A program made the translations under genes and the position numbers. 64,000 bases of DNA from Aquilaria yunnanensis (Eukaryota; Streptophyta; Magnoliopsida; Malvales; Thymelaeaceae): NCBI GenBank assembly GCA_039654915.1, contig CM077594.1, forward strand, positions 95,308,893-95,372,892. Direction: 5' to 3'. The first letter of the stretch is position 1. Each line of letters opens with the position of its first letter. The notes beneath the pieces were generated by a model. That model ran no database searches. It was given only the letters and a program-made list of their open reading frames with translations, and was not told the DNA's origin. Below, piece after piece: positions 1 to 13,706 of the stretch.

Positions 1-807
1 AGATGCCATTTCTTAGGCCTCATTTATGTTCTTGTATCATCTTTAGCTTTTCTTCTTTTGTTTTATTCTAGTTTTCTATATCGAAGCTTTGTTCAATTAT
101 TTTCTCGTTCTTCTTCTTGTTCTTCTTTTGATCTTTCAATTCATGTTTATTTCATCTTTCTACATGTTATTTAATTTTATCATGACTAACTAATCTTCCT
201 TTTGCTAAGGTGAAAAGATGAAGCTTTTGGTATAAAGATGAAGCTTTTGGTATAAAGGCTATGATTGACTTGAACGGATCACAACGTTAATGGTATTTTT
301 TTTCTTAATCTATTTAACTTTCCTCATTGTTAAATGGGAGTCTTGATTCATCATAGTTAATCATTGGCACAAAAGCTACTTGATTCCCTCTATAGAGCAT
401 GGCTCTACTGGCTACATTAGAATCTTGAATTATTGTAGATAAAGGTTGGCATGATAGATACTTGAACCCATTAGCAAGCGTTGGTGTTTTAAGATCAATA
501 AAATTTAATACTAACTAAATTCCCCGATTAGGACCTTCTTTATGTGTGGATCCCAATTGAATAGTAGAAATGGGCTAAAATTAATCATAGCCGATATACT
601 AAAAGTGGATCCCCCTAACCTTAGCTATTTATTTGAATTTGAGTTTTTAATCAACACCTGTTCATACTTTGTACCAAAATCTTTCCTTATTACCAAATTT
701 GTAATTTATATTTCTTAATTTATTTCCCAGTGGTTCGATACTCGGACTCTCGAGAATTTATTACTTGCGATAACCTACACTTGGGTTACAACTGCTAGAG
801 TGCAACA
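1..807 (+). mobile_element. 3' part of an LTR (partial, cut by window start)
   Basis: This stretch aligns in the same orientation, along nearly its whole length, with the right half of the complete LTR at 41984-43472. Both begin in the shared stretch around ATGCCATTTCTTAGGC and both end at GCTAGAGTGCA(A/G)CA. The terminal CA at 806-807 is the LTR end inferred from the second copy. The following bases (CTTTTTCAAGG) are not a recognisable tRNA primer-binding site, so this is either a solo LTR or the right LTR of an element extending left of the window. No coding capacity. Confidence 0.75.
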
Positions 808-2972
808 CTTTTTCAAGGCATAAAAAGGTGCTGAGAGTGATAGATGACAATTCTTGATAAATGATATCTCTTTTCTCAAGTTCAAGCCAAGGACACCTTA
901 TGTAGAAGGAGGTGATGAAGCCAATAAGCATTAACCAATCTTAGCACAATAGGATGCTGCATACCATAAACCATACCCTTGTATCATTGTCGCTGACTAG
1001 GACTTTTGGCGTTGCCCTTGTGCGGTAGCTTTCTACTTTCAGAGAATGAGGAAACCATGTGAATTACCAATCTATGGCTTACCCTTTAAACCATCTAAGT
1101 GCTAGAAATTGAGGTTGTAATTCCCAAAACCCTCGATGTACCTGTTGACTTCAAACATTTATAATTAATTGCAAAATAAAATAAACTAATGACAACATTG
1201 GTGGCTTCCTAAATTGAGCAATTTATCAGACAATTCATAGTGGCTGGTAAAAGAAAATGGATTTTGGCTGTGTGACAAGTGGTGTTGGAGAAATGATGCA
1301 CAAAAGTGAGACTAATCTTTGGAGAACATTGGGATCAAGAGACATTGGGTAGATGTGATCAAGAGAACAAAATATGAAAAGAGCAGTAGAAGGGTATTTT
1401 GGGCAGAAAATGAGGGAAGCAAATTAGACATAGGTTCATCTTGGAAAAAGTACAAGGTTAGCATTAAAATAGGTCACAGAATAAAATTTAGGGACTTTTA
1501 GCAGATTTTTTCCAATGGATCATAAGTAATGGTAAGGATTTAAAAAGACGTGATCTAAAAGAGGGGAAATGGCTAAACTACACCATTTTTTATTAAGTTG
1601 AGGGCTCAAGTTGTGCCAATATTATATTCAATAGGTTAAGTGCTTAGGTCTTTCAATTCAGGGCCAAATTGCCTTTAGTAAAAAACAAAACATTCTACCT
1701 TTAGTCTTCAAACACAGTATAATCTACACTTACCTGCATTTATTTCTTAACTAGGAATCTTTTTTGGGGTTTCTAATTGACCAGAAAAACTGATCATGCC
1801 TCAACAACTTGTTTCAATTTTACATGTTAACCATTGGCTGATAGGTCTTGCATTTAGAGCTTGACTATACTTTATTACATGTTAAGCTCAATATAAAAAT
1901 GCGTAAAGAAGCATGACTCTGTATTTTGTTTTGGGAAAAAACACTTTAAGTCCAAAAACATTTTATGTTTTCCTAACTCAGTTTTAAAATTTATCAAATT
2001 TTCAAAATTAGTTCAAATTTTTTTAAAAGTTGAATACTATTAATCTAAACTAGCCGATGGAAAAGTTGACTTGGCACATGACCCCCCAATTTTCTCTCCT
2101 ATTGACCACCTCTTTGAACTTTCTTGGCATTGTAGGCCCACAAACCAAAAGAGAGAACAATCTTGTGGTTAGAGGTGAAAGGCAATGCCCAAAGGCAAAG
2201 CCAAAACATAAACCTAACCTAAAATGATGGGTTAGAGTTTGATCAAAAAACCAGGAAATGTACTTCAGATGACCCGAATCTGACCCATTTTAATGAATTA
2301 AAAACGGGTTAGTTTGGGCCTAAATCGAGTCTACCCAAATTGTCTTAATGTAAGTCCTAGCCCAACCCATTTCTATCCCAACCCACACACCTAAGCCTAC
2401 TCTCTTCAGGCTCACCTTTTTATGCCCCATTCGTTCTACGAGGACGATGCTTATTCACACACTTCCTTTTTTTTTTTTTCTCTCTATCATTCACAAATAA
2501 CACCATTGCAGACGTCCCTCCTAACCTGTTGCTTGTGCATGTTTCTTTGAGTTCTTCCAACCTTTTCCCTGCCAATTAGCCCCTCGCAACAACAATTGCT
2601 TTTACTCTGTTGCCTTACCTCCCTAATCTTTAGCCCACTATTCATAATATTCTACTTCTCTCCTTGGTCCAACATTCTTACAATCATGCTACTCAATTAG
2701 CTGTTTTATGTTTGTCCATTGCTAATTGGCCATTAGACGTGCCCGGTTCGTTCTCGTTCACGTTGTTGAGACAAAGTCATCCACTTGTGCCACTTCCACT
2801 ACAAGTGTTTGATTTGAAAAATTGAACTTAATTTTGAGTATATCTCTTGATGTTGGTTATGTAATTTTGTGCACATGTATTAGTCTTGTCATTTTGAGTA
2901 GTTTGTTTCTTTTGCGAATTTGAACCAATGCATTGTCCTAAATAGTATACTATGAATTCGATTGAGGAAGCC
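808..2972. other. Intergenic, no gene seen
   Basis: AT-rich DNA with no ORF resembling a known protein. A 60-codon frame at 1319-1501 has no recognisable domain and no supporting context. The part at about 2230-2400 is rich in GGGTT/AACCC-like words that recur at 4.5 kb and 7.7-8.3 kb, which suggests old transposon ends. Confidence 0.5.
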
Positions 2973-2981
2973 AACAAATTT

Positions 2982-4170
2982 AGGTTAATTACATGCCTTT
3001 TGCCTAACTTTTAATTCACAATGACTCTCTTACCTCCCTAAACTATTTCATTTTAACCCTATTTTTTGGACAAAAATCATTATGTTGGATGGAAAATGTA
3101 ATGTCAGTATATAATTTTTAAAGTAAATGCTAATTTTAACCTTTGAAAACTTTCCGTTTTCCATATCAACATTGAAATTTTTGTATCCAATGATCCAACC
3201 ATCGCCTTTTTGCCTTGTTAGCCTTCACCTTTCTCTCCGGCTCCTCTACTACTGCCTCGTAAAAGGCCATTATTTCCTTACCACCCCTTCTCTTTTTTTT
3301 CTGCCTTCTCGGCCACTGACATAAAAATCCTTTGATTATACTGGGTTTAAAGCCAAACCTTAAGCTTTATCCTTTTCTTCTTTGTTGTCATAGTCACCAC
3401 CTACCTTACCTTCACTTTTTTTTCCTGCCACTCCCACTTCTCTTTCTGCCTGTGCTTCTTCAAACCTTTGACTATTTTTCACTCCATGACCCTTTCCGTC
3501 ATCTTATTTTTCACGGCCTTGACTGCTCCCTTTTGTCATATCCCACATGTCGCCTCTTATTCTTTCATTACTTCTACAGTAGCTATGTCCTTAAGACTTC
3601 TATCTCAAAGTTTTCAATGAATCCAGCCCCCTCTGCTTTACCAACGTCTCACCTATCATTACTACCTTTTCGTCTCCCACATCTCATGCTCCTTCCATTC
3701 ATCACCTTGCCCTTTCGCCCACCCTGCCTTACATCAACCTTAATCACATCTTTTTCAAAATCTAATATGGCTTTAGTCAAAACTAGACTCCACAATTTCC
3801 TTTGACAATCTGACACCAACAAGACCACCACCATCGTCGTCCAATGCTTATTGGAGGAAGATTTTAGCATTGATTTGTCTAACCAGAAGAATTTTATTCG
3901 GGAACAAATTTTCATGGCTTGGATAGTAAGATGAAAAAGATTTAAGGTTTTTATGATTGTTGCAATGAGAGAAGTTTTTAGGGGTTAAAACTAGCATTTT
4001 CCTTAAAATTATATACTGATGTGGCATTTTCCGTTTAATATAACTTTTGTTTCAAAAAGGCCAAAATAAAATATTTAAATAAGTTTAGGAAGTTGCTATG
4101 AGCAAAATAGAGGTTATGGTTAGAAATGAAATAATAATTAAAGTTAAGGTCCAATCATCTAATTAAACCT
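2982..4170. mobile_element. Mutator-like TIR element with 9-bp target duplication
   Basis: The left end (from 2982, AGGTTAATTA...) and the reverse complement of the right end (to 4170, AGGTTTAATTA...) align for roughly 180 bp. A well-conserved inner block, TCAGTATATAATTTT, lies at about 3106-3120 with its inverted match near 4005-4020. The flanks carry the identical 9-mer AACAAATTT at 2973-2981 and 4171-4179. Long TIRs plus a 9-bp duplication are the hallmark of Mutator-like elements. The roughly 800-bp interior is C/T-rich on the plus strand and richer in GC than the flanks, as in elements that have picked up host DNA. Its ORFs are low-complexity and I recognise no protein. No transposase is present, so the element is non-autonomous. 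Confidence 0.75.
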
Positions 4171-4480
4171 AACAAATTTACTTGATTACTTGAGAATTTC
4201 TTTCCATATTTGGATTTAAAATTCTTTTTGTAACTCTATGGCAAAGGCTAGGTAAGTATTGGCTTGGTTTTAAGTGTAGTTTTCTGTGCGAGATGCTTGC
4301 ATAAAAATTATCCCATTGGATACGTTATCTTTGCTTGCCATATAAAGATGTATATATACATTTTCTTAGGAGCTACTATATCCTTTTACTGCTAACTTGA
4401 CCTTCGTCCAAATTATTTCAAATTCAAATCCGTTTAGGTTGCTTTTTAAATTTAAGTTAGTTTGAGTTACAAAATGAAGG

Positions 4481-4580
4481 TTGTAAATGGGCATGTAAAA
4501 GATCGGGTATCGGCCTAAACTTGACCCATATTGTAAATGGGCATGTAAAAGATCAGGTATTGGCCCAAACTTGACCTAGA
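4481..4580. repeat. Two-copy 50-bp tandem repeat
   Basis: TTGTAAATGGGCATGTAAAA begins at 4481 and again at 4531, and the rest of each 50-bp unit also matches with few differences. It is a recent local duplication in gene-free DNA. Nothing else recognisable was seen from 4181 to about 6400, apart from a slightly GC-richer patch at 5990-6300 and a short palindrome (AAATGGTTTG/CAAACCATTT) near 6330. Confidence 0.7.
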
Positions 4581-6529
4581 TGACCTAAACTTACACCTCT
4601 CTTTATGTTGCCACCACTTTTATCTCCTCCATTTTACCATTTTCATCTCCAACTTTAACCTCATTGTAGCGTTCTGCCTTTTGTCATGCTAATCAAAATA
4701 TAGCATTTTCCACCTCAACGGCCTAACACTTTTCAAATTCCTCACCTCCATCAAACCATCACACCATTTTTTCCTCCTTATCTTCTTCAATGCTAGGAAT
4801 CTCAATGATAAGAAAGATCATTGCTTCTGAGACCTTTACTCCGAGTTTAAAATCCTACACACTTTATTTATCTTTAACCACAAAAATGATAGTAATGCTC
4901 ATATATTTTTATTTTTATTTTTACATTGAGTTTAGTGAATTTATTCTAGTATTATTTTTTCATCTATTTAGCATTAATTTGGTCCTAATATTAATTTTGT
5001 CAGCTCATTGGCCTAATCTTTTAATGGCGAGTTGGGAAGATAGAATCCTGATTAGCAGAATCTATAAAAAGTATAGATGACATGGAAAAGTGGAGAGAAG
5101 TTTCTAGCTGCCCAACAAAATTAGATTGGGCTTAAACATCCTTTAGTCAAAAGCTGAGTTTAACATCTGCGAGGCGCATTAGGCGCCATCAATTGCCAAT
5201 TTGTGTGTTAAAGTCCTCCAAATTTTAAGAATTGGATTCCCTTGATCTTTTATAAGTATTCTTTATCCTTATACAAACTTATAGTTACTTTTGAGTAGCA
5301 AATAAAAAAAGTGAAGAAAAAACTGCCTTTATGTGCAATGTCACATTATCCATTTGCTACTTATAGTACCATTTATGTAAGAGCTAACAAAATTCACGTC
5401 TTAAAGATAAACTTTAAGATTGAGTTGGCGACACACAAAAATTTAGGATTGAAAGTGTTCTTTTCCACTATTATTTCAAAGTATGTCCAAAAATTGAGGC
5501 ATCATGTTAATGAATCCTTTTTGGATTTATGCGTATTTTTTGTTTGTGCAATGAAATAATGCTCTACTATGTTCTTTTTTTCCCCCCTTGATGGCATGGG
5601 ACAAAGGAAAGAGAAAGAAAGGGAAAAAAATCACCGTTACATAATTTGAACAAAGAAAAAACCTTAAGCAAGTACTTCTCAAGGATATGAACAACCTCTG
5701 AATGATAAGAATAAAGAAGATTTACTCTTAGAGAAAAATATTTGGAGAGCAAAACAATTTAATCAGTTGTTTTTTTTTTTTTTGAAGAAAGACGTGCTAA
5801 AGTGACCAAATCCAATTTTTGCCTTCTAAAGGAATCTCTTGGATGACAATCTGGCAATGTTTGGTGTGCTTCATACCTTATATGTATCCTACTTCTATAA
5901 TTACCTTTATGCTCTCAATCAAATTTACTAATTCCATCATATCCTTTTTTTGTTAATTGCACCACTATTGGGTACAATAACACCATCTCTATGTCTAGGT
6001 AGATCCACCACCGTTAGCCGCCCTCTTCATTACCACCATCCCATGTTAGCCCATATCATCATTTTTGGGTGTCACCACCCACCAGTGACATTGGTTATGG
6101 GCTAGGTCACTACGATGATGGTAGTTTGATTTATGCCAGAAACCACCAACTCCAGTCCATCTGAGTACAACAAAATAGAGAGAGGATATGAGCATATGAC
6201 TCAATGATGATAAGATTAGAGTGAGAATGTTATCCAGAGGTTTGGGCGATGGTGGATTTTAAAGGCTAGGGCAATAGCGGCGACCAAGCCTACTTAGGTT
6301 GAAGAGTTTAAAAAAAAGGGAAAAAAATAAATGGTTTGGGTCAAACCATTTTTTTGTTATTCTTCATTGGTTTATTTTTTTTCCAAATCAATTCTAAATG
6401 TTATTTTAGGTATGCATATGTGCACAAATGACAAATAATAAATACGTATATGTGTACCTAATTTTCTTTTAGGAACCTATATGTATACTAGAAACAGTTT
6501 TCATAATCTTATGTGTCTATATGTCTCTT

Positions 6530-7280
6530 ATAATTTGTACATATTCCTCATATTCTTTGTAAATTGAGTTTATATATATTTGCCATCAAGTTTATATACA
6601 TGCCAAGATGATAAATTGTTCTAATTGTTTCTTTTTGGTTTAAAATGCGTGCAACTAATGTCAATAAATGGTTCAATTATATAAATATATAATCATATAA
6701 ATATAAAAGAACAAAATTATTTGTATGAATAATGTCACATGTAGCTACAAGCTTATATGCATTTTAAAAAATGGTACTTTGGCCTAATAGATTTGTATGC
6801 ATGTCTTATACAAGTTGTACATATGTCTTACTTTTTTATACATTGGATTTATACATATTTATTATCTGACTTGCATAGATATTTGGTTATGTAGATAATG
6901 CATTTACACTACATTAACATTTTTTTTAACATTTTCTTATCTAACAGAATAAATGGCAATTTAAGAATTTCTCTATAGGCTCTACAAATATTTATAACTT
7001 GATTTGTATATATCTATCACTTTTTCTGTACATCAAATTGAGACATATTTGTCATTCAATTTGAATGTATCTTTTATTTTAGTGGAAAGCGTGATTTGGT
7101 GTATTCATTCCTGTTTTTAGAATGAATGATTGAATTTGCATATGATTGAACAAATCTTTAATCTTATTTATACATATGTGTCATATGATTTTTACATATA
7201 TTACACTTTCTTTGTGCATCGATCTTACATATATATGTAATTTAGTGTGTACATATTTCTAATTTTGGTAGGAAGTAAGA
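6530..7280. repeat. Decayed tandem repeat, about four units
   Basis: Four diverged copies of a 90-110 bp block are visible at about 6530-6606, 6805-6880, 6985-7095 and 7170-7285. Each contains a CTTATA...TTGTACATAT-like start, a CTTTTTnTACATTGAnTT-like middle and an ATATTTGTCATTnAATTT-like end. Copies 3 and 4 also share a downstream GGAAG(T/C)(A/G)(A/T)GATTTG(G/A)T block, giving a period of about 185 bp. No coding potential; an ancient satellite-like or transposon-internal repeat. Confidence 0.5.
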
Positions 7281-7663
7281 TTTGATTCATTTGCACCTAT
7301 TATGCTATGAAAAGTAATATTAGAATATAAATATATATAAACAAAAGGGATATGACATACATTAGACTTACATTCTTTTACAATTGAAATTATTTGCTCC
7401 TTCCTTATAGTATGAAAGTTGATACTTTTTTTTATATGTGAAAAAAACTGACCATCAAGGTCACAAAATGCATGTGTTTAGTGTCATCTACTATAATATG
7501 AAAACTCATAGTTGTCTCCAAACCCCAATCCGTTTAGTTGGTCTTTAACTTGTCATGGAGTTGAATAGTGTTCAAGACACCTTGTGCCCCTTCCCTCCAA
7601 CAACCTTTTACTTGTAAAAAAATGAATTGTGAATATAAAAAAAAACTTGTAGTCACCCCGTTT

Positions 7664-8339
7664 AGGGGTGAAATTTTGGGTTTTAAAATTTGGTTCAAGT
7701 TGAAACTTGATTTTTATAATGCGTCACTAACCCAAATAACCATAACTTGACTCAACCCTATTTCAGAAAAAACCCAAATCAACCCTAACCTAATTTAACT
7801 CGAAATTCCCATGTCCATTTCAGCTTGGATGGATTCGATACAATATGCCCAACGGTAAATGACTCGGGGCGATAACAAGGAAGGGATAATGAGGCTAGTG
7901 ATAATGAGGAATGAACGAGGTGAGGCTGATCGTTGCTATAGGCAAGATGTGCTCGTGCTGTCATGAATGTACATTCACCTCTGGTATGACTATTTGCTTA
8001 GGAATTGAAAGGAGGAGAATGAAGGCTCGGGTTAGGTTAGGGATAGACGGATAGACAGGAATTTGGAAAAATTAAGAATTGGCTGGGTTGGGTTGGTTAG
8101 GTTGGGACTTGGTGGGTGTAAATGTATAATGGGTTATATTAAGAATAGCGAAACTAAGCATAAAACATATAAATTGAGTTGGATCAAATATTTTCAGGTT
8201 ATTCCAATCAGAATTGTATTTGGAAGTTTCTAAAGTGGATTGGGTCTGGTCAATCTGAACTTACGTTTTCCTTTCCCACGACCTGAACAAAAAACTTAGA
8301 GTCGGATTCAGGTTTAGGGTCATCACTTATACCCCTAGC
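7664..8339. mobile_element. Probable short TIR element
   Basis: The left end (CCCGTTTAGGGGTGAAATTTTGGGTTT) and the reverse complement of the right end (CTAGGGGTATAAGTGATGACCCTAAAC) are imperfect inverted repeats. The interior is rich in GGGTTGGGTTGG-type words. A related block (AGGGATGAAAATTCAGGTTG...) occurs in each arm of the palindrome at 55367-56892, so this is a dispersed family. No ORF of interest and no clear target duplication. Confidence 0.4.
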
Positions 8340-8684
8340 CCCATCAGGTAAGTGAAACATTATTACAAAATCAACTGAATTTGTTAAGTTGTAGACTTGT
8401 GAAGGATATTATTGCCGACTCAAGCCTCATGCTCAGTTTGACTTCAGTAGTATTCCATTGAAGAGAAATGGGCAACACTTAATGCTTTGCTGGTTCATTT
8501 ACTGCATGAATGCGATCCGGACCATGTAACCACTTATTTATTGAAGATGGAGCCCATGATTATGAACCACATAAATCTAATTCTATTCTTTTCCCCCTCC
8601 TCTAATATTGTTTAGCCTTTAAAAGCCATCGCTTCAAAATATAAAAACCAACCAGGTTATATTAGCCCGTATAATGTAGCAGGT

Positions 8685-9990
8685 ATTTTTTTAATAATAA
8701 ATTTAACATTAAAATAAATCTTAATAATTAATTAAAAATTTTCACTTATATATTTATGTAAATTAATTAAAATTTCCTTTTGTTTTCAAAATTGACTTTC
8801 TTTATGTTATGTTTTTATTTTTAAAATGATCAATTATGATCAAAATAAAAAATTTTGAAACATAACATAATATATGCTTTGAAACCATGGATTTTTTAAC
8901 ATTAAAAAATAATTCACTAAAAAATTTCATTTCTTATAAATTCATATTCCAAATCTTAATGTCAAAGAAATCTTTATTTAGAACAATTCACTTTCAATTT
9001 TAGTAAGTATGGACCAAATTGCATTATTAAACCATAGAGCCTTCGAAGTAAATAACTCAAACCACAAAACTCAATCATTAATGAGGAAAAGACATGACGT
9101 AAATATAAAATTCTATTTTATTTATATTAATAAATTAATGGATTAACTATTAACTTAATATATATAAAAAGAAAAAGAAATAAATTAACTAAAGCCGAAT
9201 CAATCTGAGTCATACCTAAAAGTGTACAAATCATAATCACTGAAGTTTTGTTTAAGAAAGCAATAATGAAGGAAAATGACAAAAATAGTTTGGTGATGAA
9301 AATAGGAAATGGAAAAACATTAGATATTAAGGTTTATCAATTGACTTAGTAAACATAAATAAAAAAAGTGAAAAATGGTTTTGTTAAAAAAAAATAAACA
9401 AACCATGATGGCCAAAGTTTTACTTTAGAATATGGTACATAAGAAACAAAGAAAAAAATTTGGGAACCAAGAAAGTAAATAGAAAGACTATAGTTAAGTA
9501 ATTATTAAATTTGGGAACCAAAACGTTAAACAAATCTAACATAGGGACTAAAATGGAAAATGAAAGCAATCAGGGATTCAAAACCTGTTTAACATAAAAA
9601 AAAAAAGTGAAACAAAATGAAAATTCAGAAAATAGTGACATAGGCCATCAAAATGCTGTTTTCTTTCAAAAAGGTGACCTAGCTTCCAAAGTAAGCAATC
9701 ACGTCTAAAAAGAAAATACAGAAAAAAGTGACGCACACTATTTATCATTGTAGATGAACAATGCTTACCTCAACCCAAACTAAGTTCATTGTTGTATCTG
9801 TAGTTTACCGTTGTTGTATGGATAGTATCCATTTTTGCAAAGTTTAGGGACCAAAATAGAAGAAAATAAATTTATAGGGGCTAGAAGAAGAGTTAAACCA
9901 TCACCAAAGGAAAAGCAGAAAAAAAAAAAAGAGTCACGCATTGTTCATAAGCAGTGATAATAGTCGGCAATTAGTATATAGTATAATTCT
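8685..9990 (+). repeat. Dispersed AT-rich repeat, copy 1
   Basis: This 1.3-kb block aligns in the same orientation with 36870-37930 and, for its second half, with 38160-38660. Shared landmarks include ATGATCAATTATGATCAAAATA, GACCAAATT(G/A)CATTATTA, a series of 'gggaccaaaatg' phrases and a terminal TGTAGATGAACA(A/G)T motif (about 9750 here, 38600 in copy 3). It looks like a non-coding transposon family; the class is not determined because no clear termini or coding region were seen. Confidence 0.55.
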
Positions 9991-10363
9991 TAGATAACAT
10001 TGGAAAGCAATTTTTTCTTAACAGCTATTGTTCAAGTATAAAAATATAGAATATTGAATTTAAATTATAAGAGAGAAGCAATTTGTACGAGAAAATAGAG
10101 TAGACTAGAGACAGACAGGGAGCTTGGGGCTAAGCGTAACTGTTTAATGTTGCAACCCAACTACCAAAAGATCCAAAACTATGGCCAATGGCAGTCCCAA
10201 GTCACAGTCAAAGAAATCAGAGCCACTCATTGTCGATCAGCAACCCGAATCCAAGAATATACGTCGGATCCTCCATCTCAAATCACCACTGATTCTTGCC
10301 ACCTGTCCAACACTTGTCCCAGACTTAGCGAACACGGAACCTCCTCCCATCCCCATCTTCCGT

Positions 10364-10737
10364 TACGTGTCCCATATCCGATCCTTCCGTGGACGCTAAG
10401 CCAGCCTTTGCTTGCCCTTACAGTGCAACCAGACAACTGAGACAAGCTTCCCATATCTCATGTCTAGTCAGCTGCACAAGTGACCGGTCAATTCTGCCAC
10501 GTGTCACCCCGTCAGTTCGTTATCTACTTTCTAGCCTCATGGAGCGCTTTCTTTGGAACTTTCACGCGCATTTGCCATCCCACCGTCCATCTTCACGTGC
10601 GCCGGGAGAACTTAGACGTCGCCTCATCGGCCGCCACATATTTGCAACGTGTCTGCTAGTTCACGGTTTTCCAATGAAACTTTTTTATTTTAATCTTATC
10701 TATTTTCCTGGGCTCTCGAGTCTCGACCCCTATATGT
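10364..10737 (+). promoter_or_regulatory. BAM1 promoter: three ACGT motifs and TATA box
   Basis: Upstream of the BAM1 start are TACGTGTC at 10364-10371, CCACGTGTC at 10497-10505 and the palindromic G-box CACGTG at 10594-10599. A TATA-like TATATGTA lies at 10731-10738, about 190 bp before the ATG. ACGT-core motifs of the ACGTGTC type are binding sites for ABRE-binding bZIP factors in plants, and Arabidopsis BAM1 is reported to be induced by osmotic stress and ABA. The functional link here is inference from motif content. The 170 bp between the TATA box and the ATG would be the 5' leader. Confidence 0.55.
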
Positions 10738-10929
10738 ACCCCACAACATCTCTTTCTTCCTCGTTCCCACGCAGATATTCAAAATCAAATCTCCAAAATT
10801 CCACCAGAAGCTCGAATCGAAAAGAAAGAGAGAAGAAAGAGAAGGAAAGATTTTTCGTTCATTTGTTACGACAAAAACAAGTACTATAAAATTGAAGAAG
10901 TTGAAAATTTCTTTGAAAGTCGATTGGAC

Positions 10930-13706
<2,777 letters not shown>

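Noticed and set aside
3332..3805. 157-codon plus-strand ORF
   Set aside because: Low-complexity Leu/Phe/Pro/Ser frame inside a Mutator-like element; typical of C/T-rich non-coding DNA.
10147..10889. Overlapping plus-strand ORFs of 72-166 codons upstream of BAM1
   Set aside because: They lie in the promoter and leader, contain the TATA box and G-box motifs, show no known domain, and are Ser/Pro-rich by composition only.
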